Shown in pieces: positions 1 to 6,131 of a DNA stretch of 8,485 bases. Positions within the stretch are counted from its first letter, which is position 1, and every line of letters begins with the position of its first letter. This stretch comes from Sulfuriferula multivorans. GTDB taxonomy: Bacteria; Pseudomonadota; Gammaproteobacteria; Burkholderiales; Thiobacillaceae. The stretch spans positions 1 to 8,485 of the forward strand of contig JAAFGW010000116.1 in NCBI GenBank assembly GCA_010365175.1. The letters are read 5' to 3'. The position numbers were made by a program, and so were the translations under genes. The notes under the pieces were generated by a model. The model was not told where the DNA came from. It made no database searches and saw only the letters and a program-made list of their open reading frames with translations.

Positions 1-198
1 GCAATTCCCGTGCTCGAAGTCCACTTGTTTGACTTTGATGCTGAGATTTATGGTCGCCGCGTACGGGTGGACTTTTTGCACAAGCTGCGCGACGAAGAAA
101 AATATCCCGACCTCGACAGTCTGATCGCACAGATCAAGCTGGATGTCGACCATGCCAAACTTTTTCTGGCTCAGAACACCCTGACCAGAGCTCTCTAA
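1..198 (+). CDS. ribF: Bifunctional riboflavin kinase/FAD synthetase, C-terminal fragment (5' end outside window)
   Basis: The first 65 codons of the window are open from base 1 to a TAA at 196-198 and form the end of a gene that begins upstream. The encoded segment contains LEVHLFDFDAEIYGRR, then VDFLHKLRDEEKYPDLDSL and an IAQIKLDV helix. This is the hallmark end of the RibF riboflavin kinase domain; the Glu of LEVH corresponds to the conserved flavokinase glutamate usually taken as the catalytic base. The whole protein would phosphorylate riboflavin to FMN and adenylylate FMN to FAD in the cytoplasm, but only the kinase C-terminus is visible here. The stop lies 12 nt before the ileS start, as in the conserved ribF-ileS operon. 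The family assignment is firm; nothing can be said about the N-terminal FAD synthetase domain. Confidence 0.93.
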   Translation, partial: AIPVLEVHLFDFDAEIYGRRVRVDFLHKLRDEEKYPDLDSLIAQIKLDVDHAKLFLAQNTLTRAL

Positions 199-210
199 AA
201 ACAAGCCGCC

Positions 211-2988
211 ATGCCTGACTATAAAAGCACGCTCAACCTCCCCGACACCCCTTTCCCGATGCGCGGCGATCTCGCCAAGCGCGAACCGGGCTGGGTCAAA
301 AGCTGGCAGGAGCACAAACGCTATGAAGCGATACGCCGCGCTGCCGCCGGTCGTCCCAAGTTCATCCTGCACGATGGTCCGCCCTACGCCAACGGCGACA
401 TCCACATCGGCCACGCGGTCAACAAGATCCTCAAGGACATCATCGTCAAGGCTAAAACCTTGTCTGGATTCGACGCACCTTTCGTACCGGGATGGGACTG
501 CCACGGCCTGCCGATTGAACTGCAGGTAGAAAAAACCCACGGCAAGGCCATCGAGCCTGCAAAATTCCGTGAGCTGTGCCGCGAATACGCTGCCGTGCAG
601 ATCGAGCGGCAGAAGGCCGATTTCATTCGCCTCGGCGTGCTCGGCGACTGGGACCATCCCTACCGCACCATGGATTTCCAGTTCGAAGCCGACACACTGC
701 GTGCGCTGGGCCAGGTTCAGGCTGCGGGCTACCTCTATCAAGGTGCCAAGCCGGTGCACTGGTGCGTCGACTGCGGCTCGGCGCTGGCCGAGGCCGAAGT
801 CGAGTATGAAGACAAGACCTCACCCGCGATCGATGTCGGCTTTGCAGTGGCTGATCGCGCCGATCTCGCCAAGCGCTTTGACATCGCCGCCATCGACGAG
901 CCGGTTCAGGTCGTCATCTGGACCACCACGCCGTGGACGCTACCCGCCAACCAGGCGGTGACCTTGCATCCCGACTTTCAATACGCGCTGGTGCGCACAA
1001 GCAAAGGCCTGCTGATTCTGGCCGACAGCCTGCGTGAATCTGCACTAACGCGTTTCGGCTTGAGCGAAGGCGCTGAAATCGTGGCGCACACGACCGGCCA
1101 GGCACTCGAAGGCGTGCTGTTGTGGCACCCGCTCGGGATTAAACACGGCCAGCAACGCGAAGTGCCGGTAATCGTGGGCGATCATGTCACCGCCGATGCC
1201 GGCACCGGCGCGGTGCACACCGCGCCCGGACACGGCCTTGACGACTACGTAATCGGTAGCCGTTATGGGTTGAAGGTAGACAATCCGGTCGATAACGACG
1301 GTCGCTTTTACGCCACCGTGCCGCTGGTGGGCGGCATGAGCATCTGGCAGGCCAACCCGCTCATCATCGAAACCTTGCAAACCAGTGGCAATTTGCTGTC
1401 GCATGAAAAATTGCTGCACAGCTACCCGCATTGCTGGCGGCATAAGACACCGATCATTTTTCGCGCGACGCGACAGTGGTTCATCGGCATGGAAGCCGGT
1501 AACCAGACCACCCTGCGCAAACAGGCGATGGCCGCAGTCGACAATACCCAGTTCTTCCCGGCCTGGGGCCGTGCGCGACTGGAAGCCATGATCAACAACC
1601 GCCCCGACTGGTGCGTCTCGCGCCAGCGCAACTGGGGGGTGCCGATGCCCTTCTTCACCCACAAAGAAACCGGCGAACTGCATCCACGCAGCGCCGAGTT
1701 GCTGGAAGCTGTGGCGCAACGTGTCGAGCAAGCGGGTATCGAAGCCTGGTTCGCGCTCGATCCCACCGAACTGCTTGGGGATGAAGCCGCGCACTACAAC
1801 AAGACCGGCCACACACTGGATGTCTGGTTCGATTCGGGCGTCACCCATGCCTGTGTGCTGAAACGCCGCCCCGATCTTGCCTATCCTGCAGACTTATATC
1901 TGGAAGGTTCGGACCAGCATCGCGGCTGGTTCCAGTCATCGCTGCTTACCGGTTGCGCCACCGACGGCCGCGCGCCCTACAAGGCTTTGCTCACCCACGG
2001 TTTCGTCGTCGACGGCAAAGGCCACAAGATGAGCAAGTCGAAAGGCAACGTCATCGCGCCGCAGAAGGTGATGGACCAGTATGGCGCCGACATCCTGCGT
2101 TTGTGGGTCGCGACCACCGACTACTCGGGCGAACTGACCATTTCGGACGAGATCCTCAAACGCGTGGTCGAAGGCTATCGCCGCATTCGCAACACGCTGA
2201 AGTTCCTGCTCGCCAACCTGTCCGATTTCGACCCCAAGGCCCACGCACTTCCGGTGGAAAACTGGCTGGAAATCGACCGCTACGCGCTGGCGTTGACACG
2301 ACAGTTACAGGGCGAACTGCAGGCGCACTACGACGCCTACGAATTCCATTTCATCGTGCAAAAGCTGCAAGCATTCTGCTCGGAAGATCTCGGCGGCTTC
2401 TACCTAGACATTCTGAAAGATCGCCTCTACACCAGCAGTGCGAACAGCCAGGAACGCCGCGCTGCACAAAATGCGCTGCATCACCTGACGCAGGCGTTGG
2501 TGCGCTGGATGGCCCCGATTCTGTCGTTTACCGGCGAAGAAGTCTGGGCGCAACTGGATGGGGATGATTCGGTCTTTCTGCATACCTGGTATGAGCTACC
2601 CACCCAGGCTGACGAAGCGACCCTGCTTGATCGCTGGACCCGGATCCGCGCAGTGCGTGCCGACGTGCAGAAGGAGTTGGAGACCTTCCGCGCAGCCGGC
2701 GACATCGGGTCATCCCTACAGGCCGAAATCACCCTGCATGCCGGCCCCGACACGGCATCCTTGCTGGAACCCTTGGGTGACGACCTGCGTTTTGTGTTGA
2801 TCACCTCGCAGGCACACGTTGTTGCCGCCGAGACTGACCGGATTGAAGTCACCCCCAGCGCGGCCAAAAAATGTGAGCGCTGCTGGCACTACCGCGAAGA
2901 CGTCGACACCCATGCCGACCACCCCGGTCTGTGCGGCCGCTGCATCAGCAACCTGGCAGGCAACGGCGAGGCACGTACCCATGCTTAA
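211..2988 (+). CDS. ileS: Isoleucine--tRNA ligase
   Basis: This 925-residue protein is a full-length class I isoleucyl-tRNA synthetase of the E. coli type (that enzyme has about 938 residues). It charges tRNA-Ile in the cytoplasm using ATP. Visible landmarks in order: the HIGH signature at residues 65-68 within HDGPPYANGDIHIGH; the CP1 editing domain with WTTTPWTLPAN from residue 237 and GTGAVHTAPGHGLDDY from 331, which carries the aspartate used to hydrolyse mischarged Val-tRNA; KMSKS at 606-610; the anticodon-binding helical region; and a C-terminal zinc ribbon with CxxC pairs at 888/891 and 908/911. The start at 211 gives the usual MPDYKSTLNLPDTPFPMRGDL beginning. No strong Shine-Dalgarno precedes it (CAAGCCGCC), which suggests coupling to ribF translation. 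The last 8 nt overlap lspA. I see no truncation or missing catalytic residue. Confidence 0.98.
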   Translation: MPDYKSTLNLPDTPFPMRGDLAKREPGWVKSWQEHKRYEAIRRAAAGRPKFILHDGPPYANGDIHIGHAVNKILKDIIVKAKTLSGFDAPFVPGWDCHGLPIELQVEKTHGKAIEPAKFRELCREYAAVQIERQKADFIRLGVLGDWDHPYRTMDFQFEADTLRALGQVQAAGYLYQGAKPVHWCVDCGSALAEAEVEYEDKTSPAIDVGFAVADRADLAKRFDIAAIDEPVQVVIWTTTPWTLPANQAVTLHPDFQYALVRTSKGLLILADSLRESALTRFGLSEGAEIVAHTTGQALEGVLLWHPLGIKHGQQREVPVIVGDHVTADAGTGAVHTAPGHGLDDYVIGSRYGLKVDNPVDNDGRFYATVPLVGGMSIWQANPLIIETLQTSGNLLSHEKLLHSYPHCWRHKTPIIFRATRQWFIGMEAGNQTTLRKQAMAAVDNTQFFPAWGRARLEAMINNRPDWCVSRQRNWGVPMPFFTHKETGELHPRSAELLEAVAQRVEQAGIEAWFALDPTELLGDEAAHYNKTGHTLDVWFDSGVTHACVLKRRPDLAYPADLYLEGSDQHRGWFQSSLLTGCATDGRAPYKALLTHGFVVDGKGHKMSKSKGNVIAPQKVMDQYGADILRLWVATTDYSGELTISDEILKRVVEGYRRIRNTLKFLLANLSDFDPKAHALPVENWLEIDRYALALTRQLQGELQAHYDAYEFHFIVQKLQAFCSEDLGGFYLDILKDRLYTSSANSQERRAAQNALHHLTQALVRWMAPILSFTGEEVWAQLDGDDSVFLHTWYELPTQADEATLLDRWTRIRAVRADVQKELETFRAAGDIGSSLQAEITLHAGPDTASLLEPLGDDLRFVLITSQAHVVAAETDRIEVTPSAAKKCERCWHYREDVDTHADHPGLCGRCISNLAGNGEARTHA

Positions 2989-3487
2989 ATTCATGACTCC
3001 AGCCATGCGCCCCTGGCTGGGCCTCGCCCTGGCCGTGATCGTGCTCGACCACCTGACCAAGTGGTGGGTGTCTGCATCATTGGACTACCAGGAAGCCATT
3101 TCCGTGCTGCCGTTCTTTTCGCTGGTGCGGGTGCACAACACCGGCGCGGCGTTCAGTTTTCTGGCAGATGCCGGTGGCTGGCAGCGCTGGTTTTTTATTG
3201 CGGTGGGCGTGATCGCCACCGTGATCATCGTGCGTCTGTTAAAGCGCCACGCTCACGAAAAGCGGCTGGCTTTTTCGCTGGCGCTGGTGTTGGGCGGCGC
3301 ACTCGGCAACGTGATTGATCGAGTGTTGCTGGGGCATGTGGTGGATTTTTTGTATTTCCATTACCAGGACTTTGGCTGGCCGGCGTTCAATGTGGCAGAT
3401 TCTGCCATCTCGGTGGGTGCGGCCTTGCTGATCTGGGACAGCCTCTTTGGCAAAAAGCCCGTTACACCTGAAAACGACGCCTCATGA
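2981..3487 (+). CDS. lspA: Lipoprotein signal peptidase (signal peptidase II)
   Basis: This 168-residue inner-membrane aspartic protease removes signal peptides from diacylglyceryl-modified prolipoproteins. Four hydrophobic segments can be read, at roughly residues 11-31, 40-50 with the following loop, 69-86 and 97-112/141-152. Conserved blocks are LDHLTKWW (D23), VHNTGAAFSF (N53), GNVIDR (N110, D113), GHVVDF (D122) and FNVADSAI (D140); D122 and D140 correspond to the catalytic aspartate dyad. I chose ATG 2981 because GGCGAGG at 2965-2971 is well spaced before it and it gives the family's normal length. The open frame extends upstream to 2819, but that part only shadows ileS. An in-frame ATG at 2993 lacks a ribosome-binding site. 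The gene overlaps ileS by 8 nt and fkpB by 4 nt (ATGA), so translation is probably coupled. This is the usual neighbourhood of lspA. Confidence 0.97.
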   Translation: MLKFMTPAMRPWLGLALAVIVLDHLTKWWVSASLDYQEAISVLPFFSLVRVHNTGAAFSFLADAGGWQRWFFIAVGVIATVIIVRLLKRHAHEKRLAFSLALVLGGALGNVIDRVLLGHVVDFLYFHYQDFGWPAFNVADSAISVGAALLIWDSLFGKKPVTPENDAS

Positions 3488-3921
3488 CTGCGCAAGCCGT
3501 TGCCTCCGGCGACACCCTCGAAATCCGCTACGCGTTGCGTCCGCGCGGAGGCGAGGACATCATCTCCAATTTCGATGAAGCCCAACCCGATACGATCACG
3601 CTTGGAGATGGCACGCTGTCCCCCATGCTCGAGCAATGGCTGATCGACCTGCATCCCGGTGAGCGCCATGTTTTTCTGCTCGACCCGTGGCAAGCGTATG
3701 GTGCCAGCCAGCCTGATCTTGTTCAGACCCTGCCCAAGTCCGACCTGCCAGCTGACTTGAACATCGTGGCAGACCAGTTGTTTGAATTCACCATGCCCAA
3801 CGGCCAGACACTGGCCGGTCGCGTCCTTGAACTAGGTGACGCGGCCGTCAAGGTCGATTTCAATCACCCGCTTGCGGATTTGTCGATTGAATTCGAAGTC
3901 GAAATTATCCGCATTCTATGA
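3484..3921 (+). CDS. fkpB: FKBP-type peptidyl-prolyl cis-trans isomerase, SlpA/FkpB family
   Basis: The 145-residue product resembles the small cytoplasmic FKBP-type prolyl isomerases of the SlpA/FkpB group, which carry a chaperone-like IF (insert-in-flap) domain. Visible family features are SNFDEAQPDTITLGDGTL followed by PMLEQWLIDLHPGE near residues 28-62, an AYG motif near 73, and the C-terminal VDFNHPLADLSIEFEVEI, where NHPLA-x-x-x-FEVE is the signature of the group. There is no signal peptide, so it should act in the cytoplasm on prolyl bonds of folding proteins; physiological clients are not evident. The start codon overlaps the lspA stop (ATGA) and has no clear Shine-Dalgarno, which points to translational coupling. 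It lies between lspA and ispH, its conserved place in beta- and gammaproteobacteria. Confidence 0.93.
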   Translation: MTAQAVASGDTLEIRYALRPRGGEDIISNFDEAQPDTITLGDGTLSPMLEQWLIDLHPGERHVFLLDPWQAYGASQPDLVQTLPKSDLPADLNIVADQLFEFTMPNGQTLAGRVLELGDAAVKVDFNHPLADLSIEFEVEIIRIL

Positions 3922-3925
3922 AGCT

Positions 3926-3931
3926 GAGAAG
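3926..3931 (+). promoter_or_regulatory. Ribosome-binding site that decides the ispH start
   Basis: GAGAAG lies six bases before ATG 3938 and directly against ATG 3932. Normal Shine-Dalgarno spacing therefore favours the second ATG, giving MKPTILLANPRGFC. Confidence 0.55.
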
Positions 3932-3937
3932 ATGCTT

Positions 3938-4864
3938 ATGAAACCCACGATTCTGCTTGCCAACCCGCGTGGCTTCTGTGCCGGCGTCGACCGCGCCATT
4001 GCCATCGTCGAGCGCGCGCTGGAAAAATTCGGTGCGCCGATTTACGTGCGACACGAAGTTGTTCATAACACCTTCGTCGTCAACGACCTGAAGAAAAAGG
4101 GCGCGGTTTTTGTTGAAGAGCTCGACGAAGTCCCGGCTGGCGCAACCGTCATTTTCAGCGCCCACGGAGTGTCACAAGCCGTGCGAACCGAAGCTGAAGC
4201 GCGTGGACTGAATGTATTCGACGCCACCTGCCCGCTCGTTACCAAAGTCCACGTCGAAGTCAGCAAAATGCGGGAACAGGGACTAGAAATCGTCATGATT
4301 GGCCACAAGGGCCATCCCGAGGTGGAAGGCACGCTCGGCCAGTCCAAACAGGGCATGTATCTGGTCGAAACCCCGGAAGATGTGGCGAAGCTGGAAGTCA
4401 GCAATCCCGACAAACTTGCCTACGTCACCCAGACCACGCTGTCGGTAGATGACGCCGAACGCGTCGTCAACGCCCTGCGCACGCGTTTTCCGACGATTGC
4501 GGGGCCGAAAAAAGACGATATCTGCTACGCCACGCAAAATCGCCAGGATGCCGTCAAGGCCCTGGCGCCTCAGTGTGATGTGGTGATTGTGGTGGGGTCG
4601 CCCACCAGCTCCAACTCCAATCGTTTAAGGGAAGTTGCCGAGAATCTGGGCGTGGCAGCGTATATGGTGGACAACGCGGCTGAAATCAATCCGCAATGGC
4701 TAGAAGACAAACGACGGGTCGGTGTGTCAGCGGGCGCATCGGCACCCGAAGTCCTGGTTCAGGAAGTGATTTCTTTATTGCAAACGTACGGGGCGCGTCA
4801 GGTGGTTCACCTGAACGGGGTCGAAGAGAAAGTCGGTTTCCCCCTGCCCAAGTCGCTGGCTTAA
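3938..4864 (+). CDS. ispH: 4-hydroxy-3-methylbut-2-enyl diphosphate reductase
   Basis: This 308-residue iron-sulfur enzyme (also called LytB) performs the last step of the MEP pathway, reducing HMBPP to IPP and DMAPP in the cytoplasm. The three cluster cysteines are in ANPRGFCAGVDRA (C14), FDATCPLV (C98) and DDICYATQNRQ (C196). Active-site blocks are EVVHN (H43), GHKGHPEVEGT (H126, E128), TQTTLSVDD, SPTSSNSNRL (about 221-230) and SAGASAPE (from 264). The frame is open from 3836, but the family begins at the residues just before ILLANPRGFC. ATG 3938 has GAGAAG at 3926-3931 with six bases of spacing, whereas ATG 3932 directly abuts that site, so I prefer 3938. The gene follows fkpB by 16 nt and ends the plus-strand operon; a hairpin lies about 30 nt beyond the stop. 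Confidence 0.97.
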   Translation: MKPTILLANPRGFCAGVDRAIAIVERALEKFGAPIYVRHEVVHNTFVVNDLKKKGAVFVEELDEVPAGATVIFSAHGVSQAVRTEAEARGLNVFDATCPLVTKVHVEVSKMREQGLEIVMIGHKGHPEVEGTLGQSKQGMYLVETPEDVAKLEVSNPDKLAYVTQTTLSVDDAERVVNALRTRFPTIAGPKKDDICYATQNRQDAVKALAPQCDVVIVVGSPTSSNSNRLREVAENLGVAAYMVDNAAEINPQWLEDKRRVGVSAGASAPEVLVQEVISLLQTYGARQVVHLNGVEEKVGFPLPKSLA

Positions 4865-4894
4865 AGTCGGCCAATTTATCAGTAAATATTGAAC

Positions 4895-4925
4895 AAACCC
4901 GACGCGATTAAAATCCGTCGAGTTT
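4895..4925 (+). terminator. Terminator-like hairpin after ispH
   Basis: AAACCCGACG (4895-4904) faces CGTCGAGTTT (4916-4925); these pair over ten positions with a single C/A mismatch. An inner GAT/ATC pairing (4906-4908 with 4913-4915) closes a TAAA loop, leaving one bulged C. The downstream stretch CTTTACATTT is T-rich but not an uninterrupted T run. It starts 30 nt after the ispH stop, where transcription of the housekeeping operon would be expected to end. I infer a rho-independent or hairpin-assisted terminator; the imperfect T tract lowers certainty. Confidence 0.5.
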
Positions 4926-4977
4926 CTTTACATTTCCGACCAAACAGATCATCGAAAAAACCAAACACCCAACAGAC

Positions 4978-5001
4978 AAACAAATATCCGTTTGTTTTTA
5001 T
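4978..5001 (+). terminator. Possible second, AT-rich hairpin with T tract
   Basis: AAACAAA (4978-4984) and TTTGTTT (4991-4997) form a perfect seven-base inverted repeat around TATCCG, followed by more T residues. The stem contains only one G-C pair, so it would be weak. It could back up the hairpin at 4895-4925, or simply be a chance pairing in AT-rich DNA. Confidence 0.25.
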
Positions 5002-5031
5002 TAAAAAAATCAAGAATAAAGCCAGCAGGCC

Positions 5032-5090
5032 TGGATCATGCTTGGTTATGTATAGATCCAAACCCTAACAGCTAGCGGTCTGGATCCAGA
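5032..5090. repeat. Repeated TGGATC/GATCCA half-sites, including the 12-bp palindrome TCTGGATCCAGA
   Basis: TGGATC occurs at 5032-5037, its complement GATCCA at 5055-5060, and both fused as the perfect palindrome TCTGGATCCAGA at 5079-5090. The copies are spaced about 23 and 27 bp centre to centre, and the last ends 14 bp before the TATAAT box of the following gene. The arrangement is what a dimeric regulator's operator could look like, or a hairpin in a leader RNA. No known regulator motif was recognised, so function is inference only. Confidence 0.4.
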
Positions 5091-5103
5091 TAAAAACACT
5101 TAA

Positions 5104-5109
5104 TATAAT
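5104..5109 (+). promoter_or_regulatory. Candidate sigma-70 -10 element (TATAAT) for the PEP-CTERM gene
   Basis: A perfect TATAAT lies 19 bases before the start codon of the small gene, in AT-rich sequence. No good TTGACA-like -35 is present at 16-18 bp spacing; that position is occupied by the TGGATCCA palindrome, which suggests activator dependence or a weak promoter. A start site near 5115-5117 would leave a leader of only about a dozen bases. I found no GG-N10-GC sigma-54 element. Confidence 0.45.
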
Positions 5110-5128
5110 TACGATTCAGGAGAACAAA

Positions 5129-5299
5129 ATGAATAAAACCATACAAGTGGCGATGAGCCTCACACTAGCCATCGTTTCATTCCCGGCTTTGGCTGTAACA
5201 GTCGCTACCATCCCGGAACCCGGCGCACTTTCGCTATTTGGTATCGGCGCTGTGGCGGGACTGGTGATCTGGGCTAAAAACCGCAAGAATAAAAAATAA
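5129..5299 (+). CDS. Very small PEP-CTERM sorting domain protein
   Basis: A 56-residue product preceded by a strong ribosome-binding site (AGGAGA, 5118-5123). Residues 1-22 form a signal peptide: MNKT, a hydrophobic core, then FPALA as likely cleavage site. Only about seven residues later comes the C-terminal sorting signal: IPEPG at 28-32, a hydrophobic helix (ALSLFGIGAVAGLVIWA) and the basic tail KNRKNKK. This is the complete PEP-CTERM tripartite signal, normally recognised by an exosortase (XrtA/EpsH type) in bacteria that make exopolysaccharide. What is missing is any cargo domain: after both cleavages only a peptide of a few residues would remain, or the protein may stay as a small membrane peptide. 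The gene stands alone between ispH and the convergent pilE. The PEP-CTERM call is firm; the biological role is unknown. Confidence 0.88.
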   Translation: MNKTIQVAMSLTLAIVSFPALAVTVATIPEPGALSLFGIGAVAGLVIWAKNRKNKK

Positions 5300-5325
5300 C
5301 CCGGCCCTACTCAAACCCGAACAAC

Positions 5326-5354
5326 AACCCGAATACGGGGACGGGTTAGTTTTT
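5326..5354 (+). terminator. Hairpin and T run after the PEP-CTERM gene, overlapping the pilE stop
   Basis: AACCCG (5326-5331) and CGGGTT (5342-5347) are complementary and are followed by AGTTTTT (5348-5354). The second arm includes two bases of the pilE stop codon on the other strand. It sits at the junction of two convergent transcripts and could stop the plus-strand one. The ten-base loop and six-base stem make it a modest candidate. AACCCG is also repeated at 5298-5303 and 5314-5319, so alternative pairings exist on the minus strand. Confidence 0.4.
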
Positions 5355-5765
5355 CCAGCAATCCGCCAAAGCGCCTGTTCCAGTATTAGTCCTTGAACCT
5401 GCCTGATTCACTGTCAAAGTCCCACAGACCGGATCGCTAAAAGACCCGGTAGGTGCTGCCTGTACAACATAGGTTGTAGCTGCCAACGTAGGGGTAGAAA
5501 GAGTGTAATCTGCCGTCCCGTTCGATGGCGATTGCGTTCTCAATCCAGTTGCACCTACATACGTGCCATTGGTAGTAAAGATTCGTTCCAGAATCTGCGT
5601 ATTTTCCATCATCAATGCCTGAGCATCGGCACGTTTTCCACGACGCACATAGTCAGCGTAATTTGGGTAAGCGATGGATGCCAGGATGCCGATGATTGCC
5701 ACCACTACCATCAACTCGATCAAGGTGAAGCCCAAACTGGACTTCTGAAGGGGATTCGGATTCAT
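5346..5765 (-). CDS. pilE: Type IV minor pilin, PilE-like
   Basis: A 139-residue class IVa prepilin. The short basic leader MNPNPLQKSSLG is followed by the prepilin peptidase site G12/F13 and the helix FTLIELMVVVAIIGILASIA, with the conserved Glu at mature position 5 (residue 17). The start of the mature domain (YPNYADYVRRGKRADAQALM) and the C-terminal pair C114/C136, in DPVCGTL and ALADCW, match minor pilins of the PilE group; the cysteines should form the D-region disulfide. The protein would be processed by PilD and assembled in the inner membrane as part of the pilus-initiating minor pilin complex. ATG 5765 is preceded by CAGGAG at 5775-5780 with nine bases of spacing; an upstream TTG at 5774 directly abuts that site and is unlikely. 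The gene ends its operon, 18 nt after the pilY2-like gene. A major-pilin role is unlikely given the linkage to pilY1. Confidence 0.9.
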   Translation of the reverse strand: MNPNPLQKSSLGFTLIELMVVVAIIGILASIAYPNYADYVRRGKRADAQALMMENTQILERIFTTNGTYVGATGLRTQSPSNGTADYTLSTPTLAATTYVVQAAPTGSFSDPVCGTLTVNQAGSRTNTGTGALADCWKN

Positions 5766-5783
5766 TTTGACCAACTCCTGAGT

Positions 5784-6125
5784 TTATTGTCTCTGTATAT
5801 TGATCGTCGCCAGCAAAAAGGGCGTGTTTGCCCCCTGTGCGGTCGCCTGAAACTGAACGGTATCTCCCATGCGCACGTCACTGATCGTGACGCGTTTCCC
5901 ATTCAGCGTAACAACGGTGGTCAAAGGATTGTAGGCATACGTTTCACCTTTAATCACAATCTTGCTGGCGCCCGCATAAATGGCATCGACTTTGCCATTT
6001 TGCTGCACCGGGGTTGACTGCATTGCGCTGTTCTTCGCATCGGGCGCGTCGACCATCTTCATCGCATACGCCGGACTATAGGTGAGAATGGCTGTCAAAA
6101 ATATCGTAGCAAACTGTTTCATCAT
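5784..6125 (-). CDS. Small secreted protein in pilY2 position (PilY2-like)
   Basis: A 113-residue protein (112 if the second of two adjacent ATGs is used; the AAGGGG site at 6128-6133 spaces better with the ATG at 6122). Residues 1-21 form a signal peptide ending in AYA, followed by a polar stretch. A conserved-looking core then runs from NGKVDAIYAGASKIVIKGETY, with alternating hydrophobic residues, to VTISDVRMGDTVQFQA, suggesting a small all-beta (OB- or barrel-like) fold. There are no cysteines and no lipobox. It lies 6 nt after pilY1 and 18 nt before pilE, exactly where P. aeruginosa has pilY2, a protein of similar size involved in fimbrial biogenesis. Size, export and location support an accessory role in type IV pili; sequence homology to PilY2 was not tested, so I leave the symbol empty. 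Confidence 0.75.
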   Translation of the reverse strand: MMKQFATIFLTAILTYSPAYAMKMVDAPDAKNSAMQSTPVQQNGKVDAIYAGASKIVIKGETYAYNPLTTVVTLNGKRVTISDVRMGDTVQFQATAQGANTPFLLATINIQRQ

Positions 6126-6131
6126 TACCCC

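Larger units (their letters stand above)
4865..5128. other. AT-rich intergenic spacer between ispH and the PEP-CTERM gene
   Basis: These 264 bases contain no convincing gene on either strand. By hand count they are about 36% G+C, far below the neighbouring housekeeping genes. The spacer holds two hairpins (4895-4925 and 4978-4997), the TGGATC/GATCCA half-sites at 5032-5090, and the TATAAT box with ribosome-binding site of the next gene. A 60-codon open frame on the minus strand (4879-5061) has no ribosome-binding site or recognisable family and is probably spurious. Confidence 0.7.

Noticed and set aside
1045..1848. 267-codon open frame on the minus strand inside ileS
   Set aside because: It lies entirely opposite a well-conserved ileS, shows no recognisable family and has the look of a codon-bias shadow in G+C-rich DNA.
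3836..3937. N-terminal extension of ispH
   Set aside because: The extension overlaps the end of fkpB in another frame and does not match the family, whose proteins begin just before the ILLANPRGFC block.
4879..5061. 60-codon hydrophobic minus-strand frame in the spacer
   Set aside because: No ribosome-binding site and no family resemblance; it crosses two predicted hairpins, and long open frames are expected by chance in AT-rich sequence read this way.
5030..5128. Sigma-54 promoter for the PEP-CTERM gene
   Set aside because: Such promoters are reported for some PEP-CTERM genes, so I looked for TGGCAC-N5-TTGC, but no GG/GC pair with correct spacing is present.
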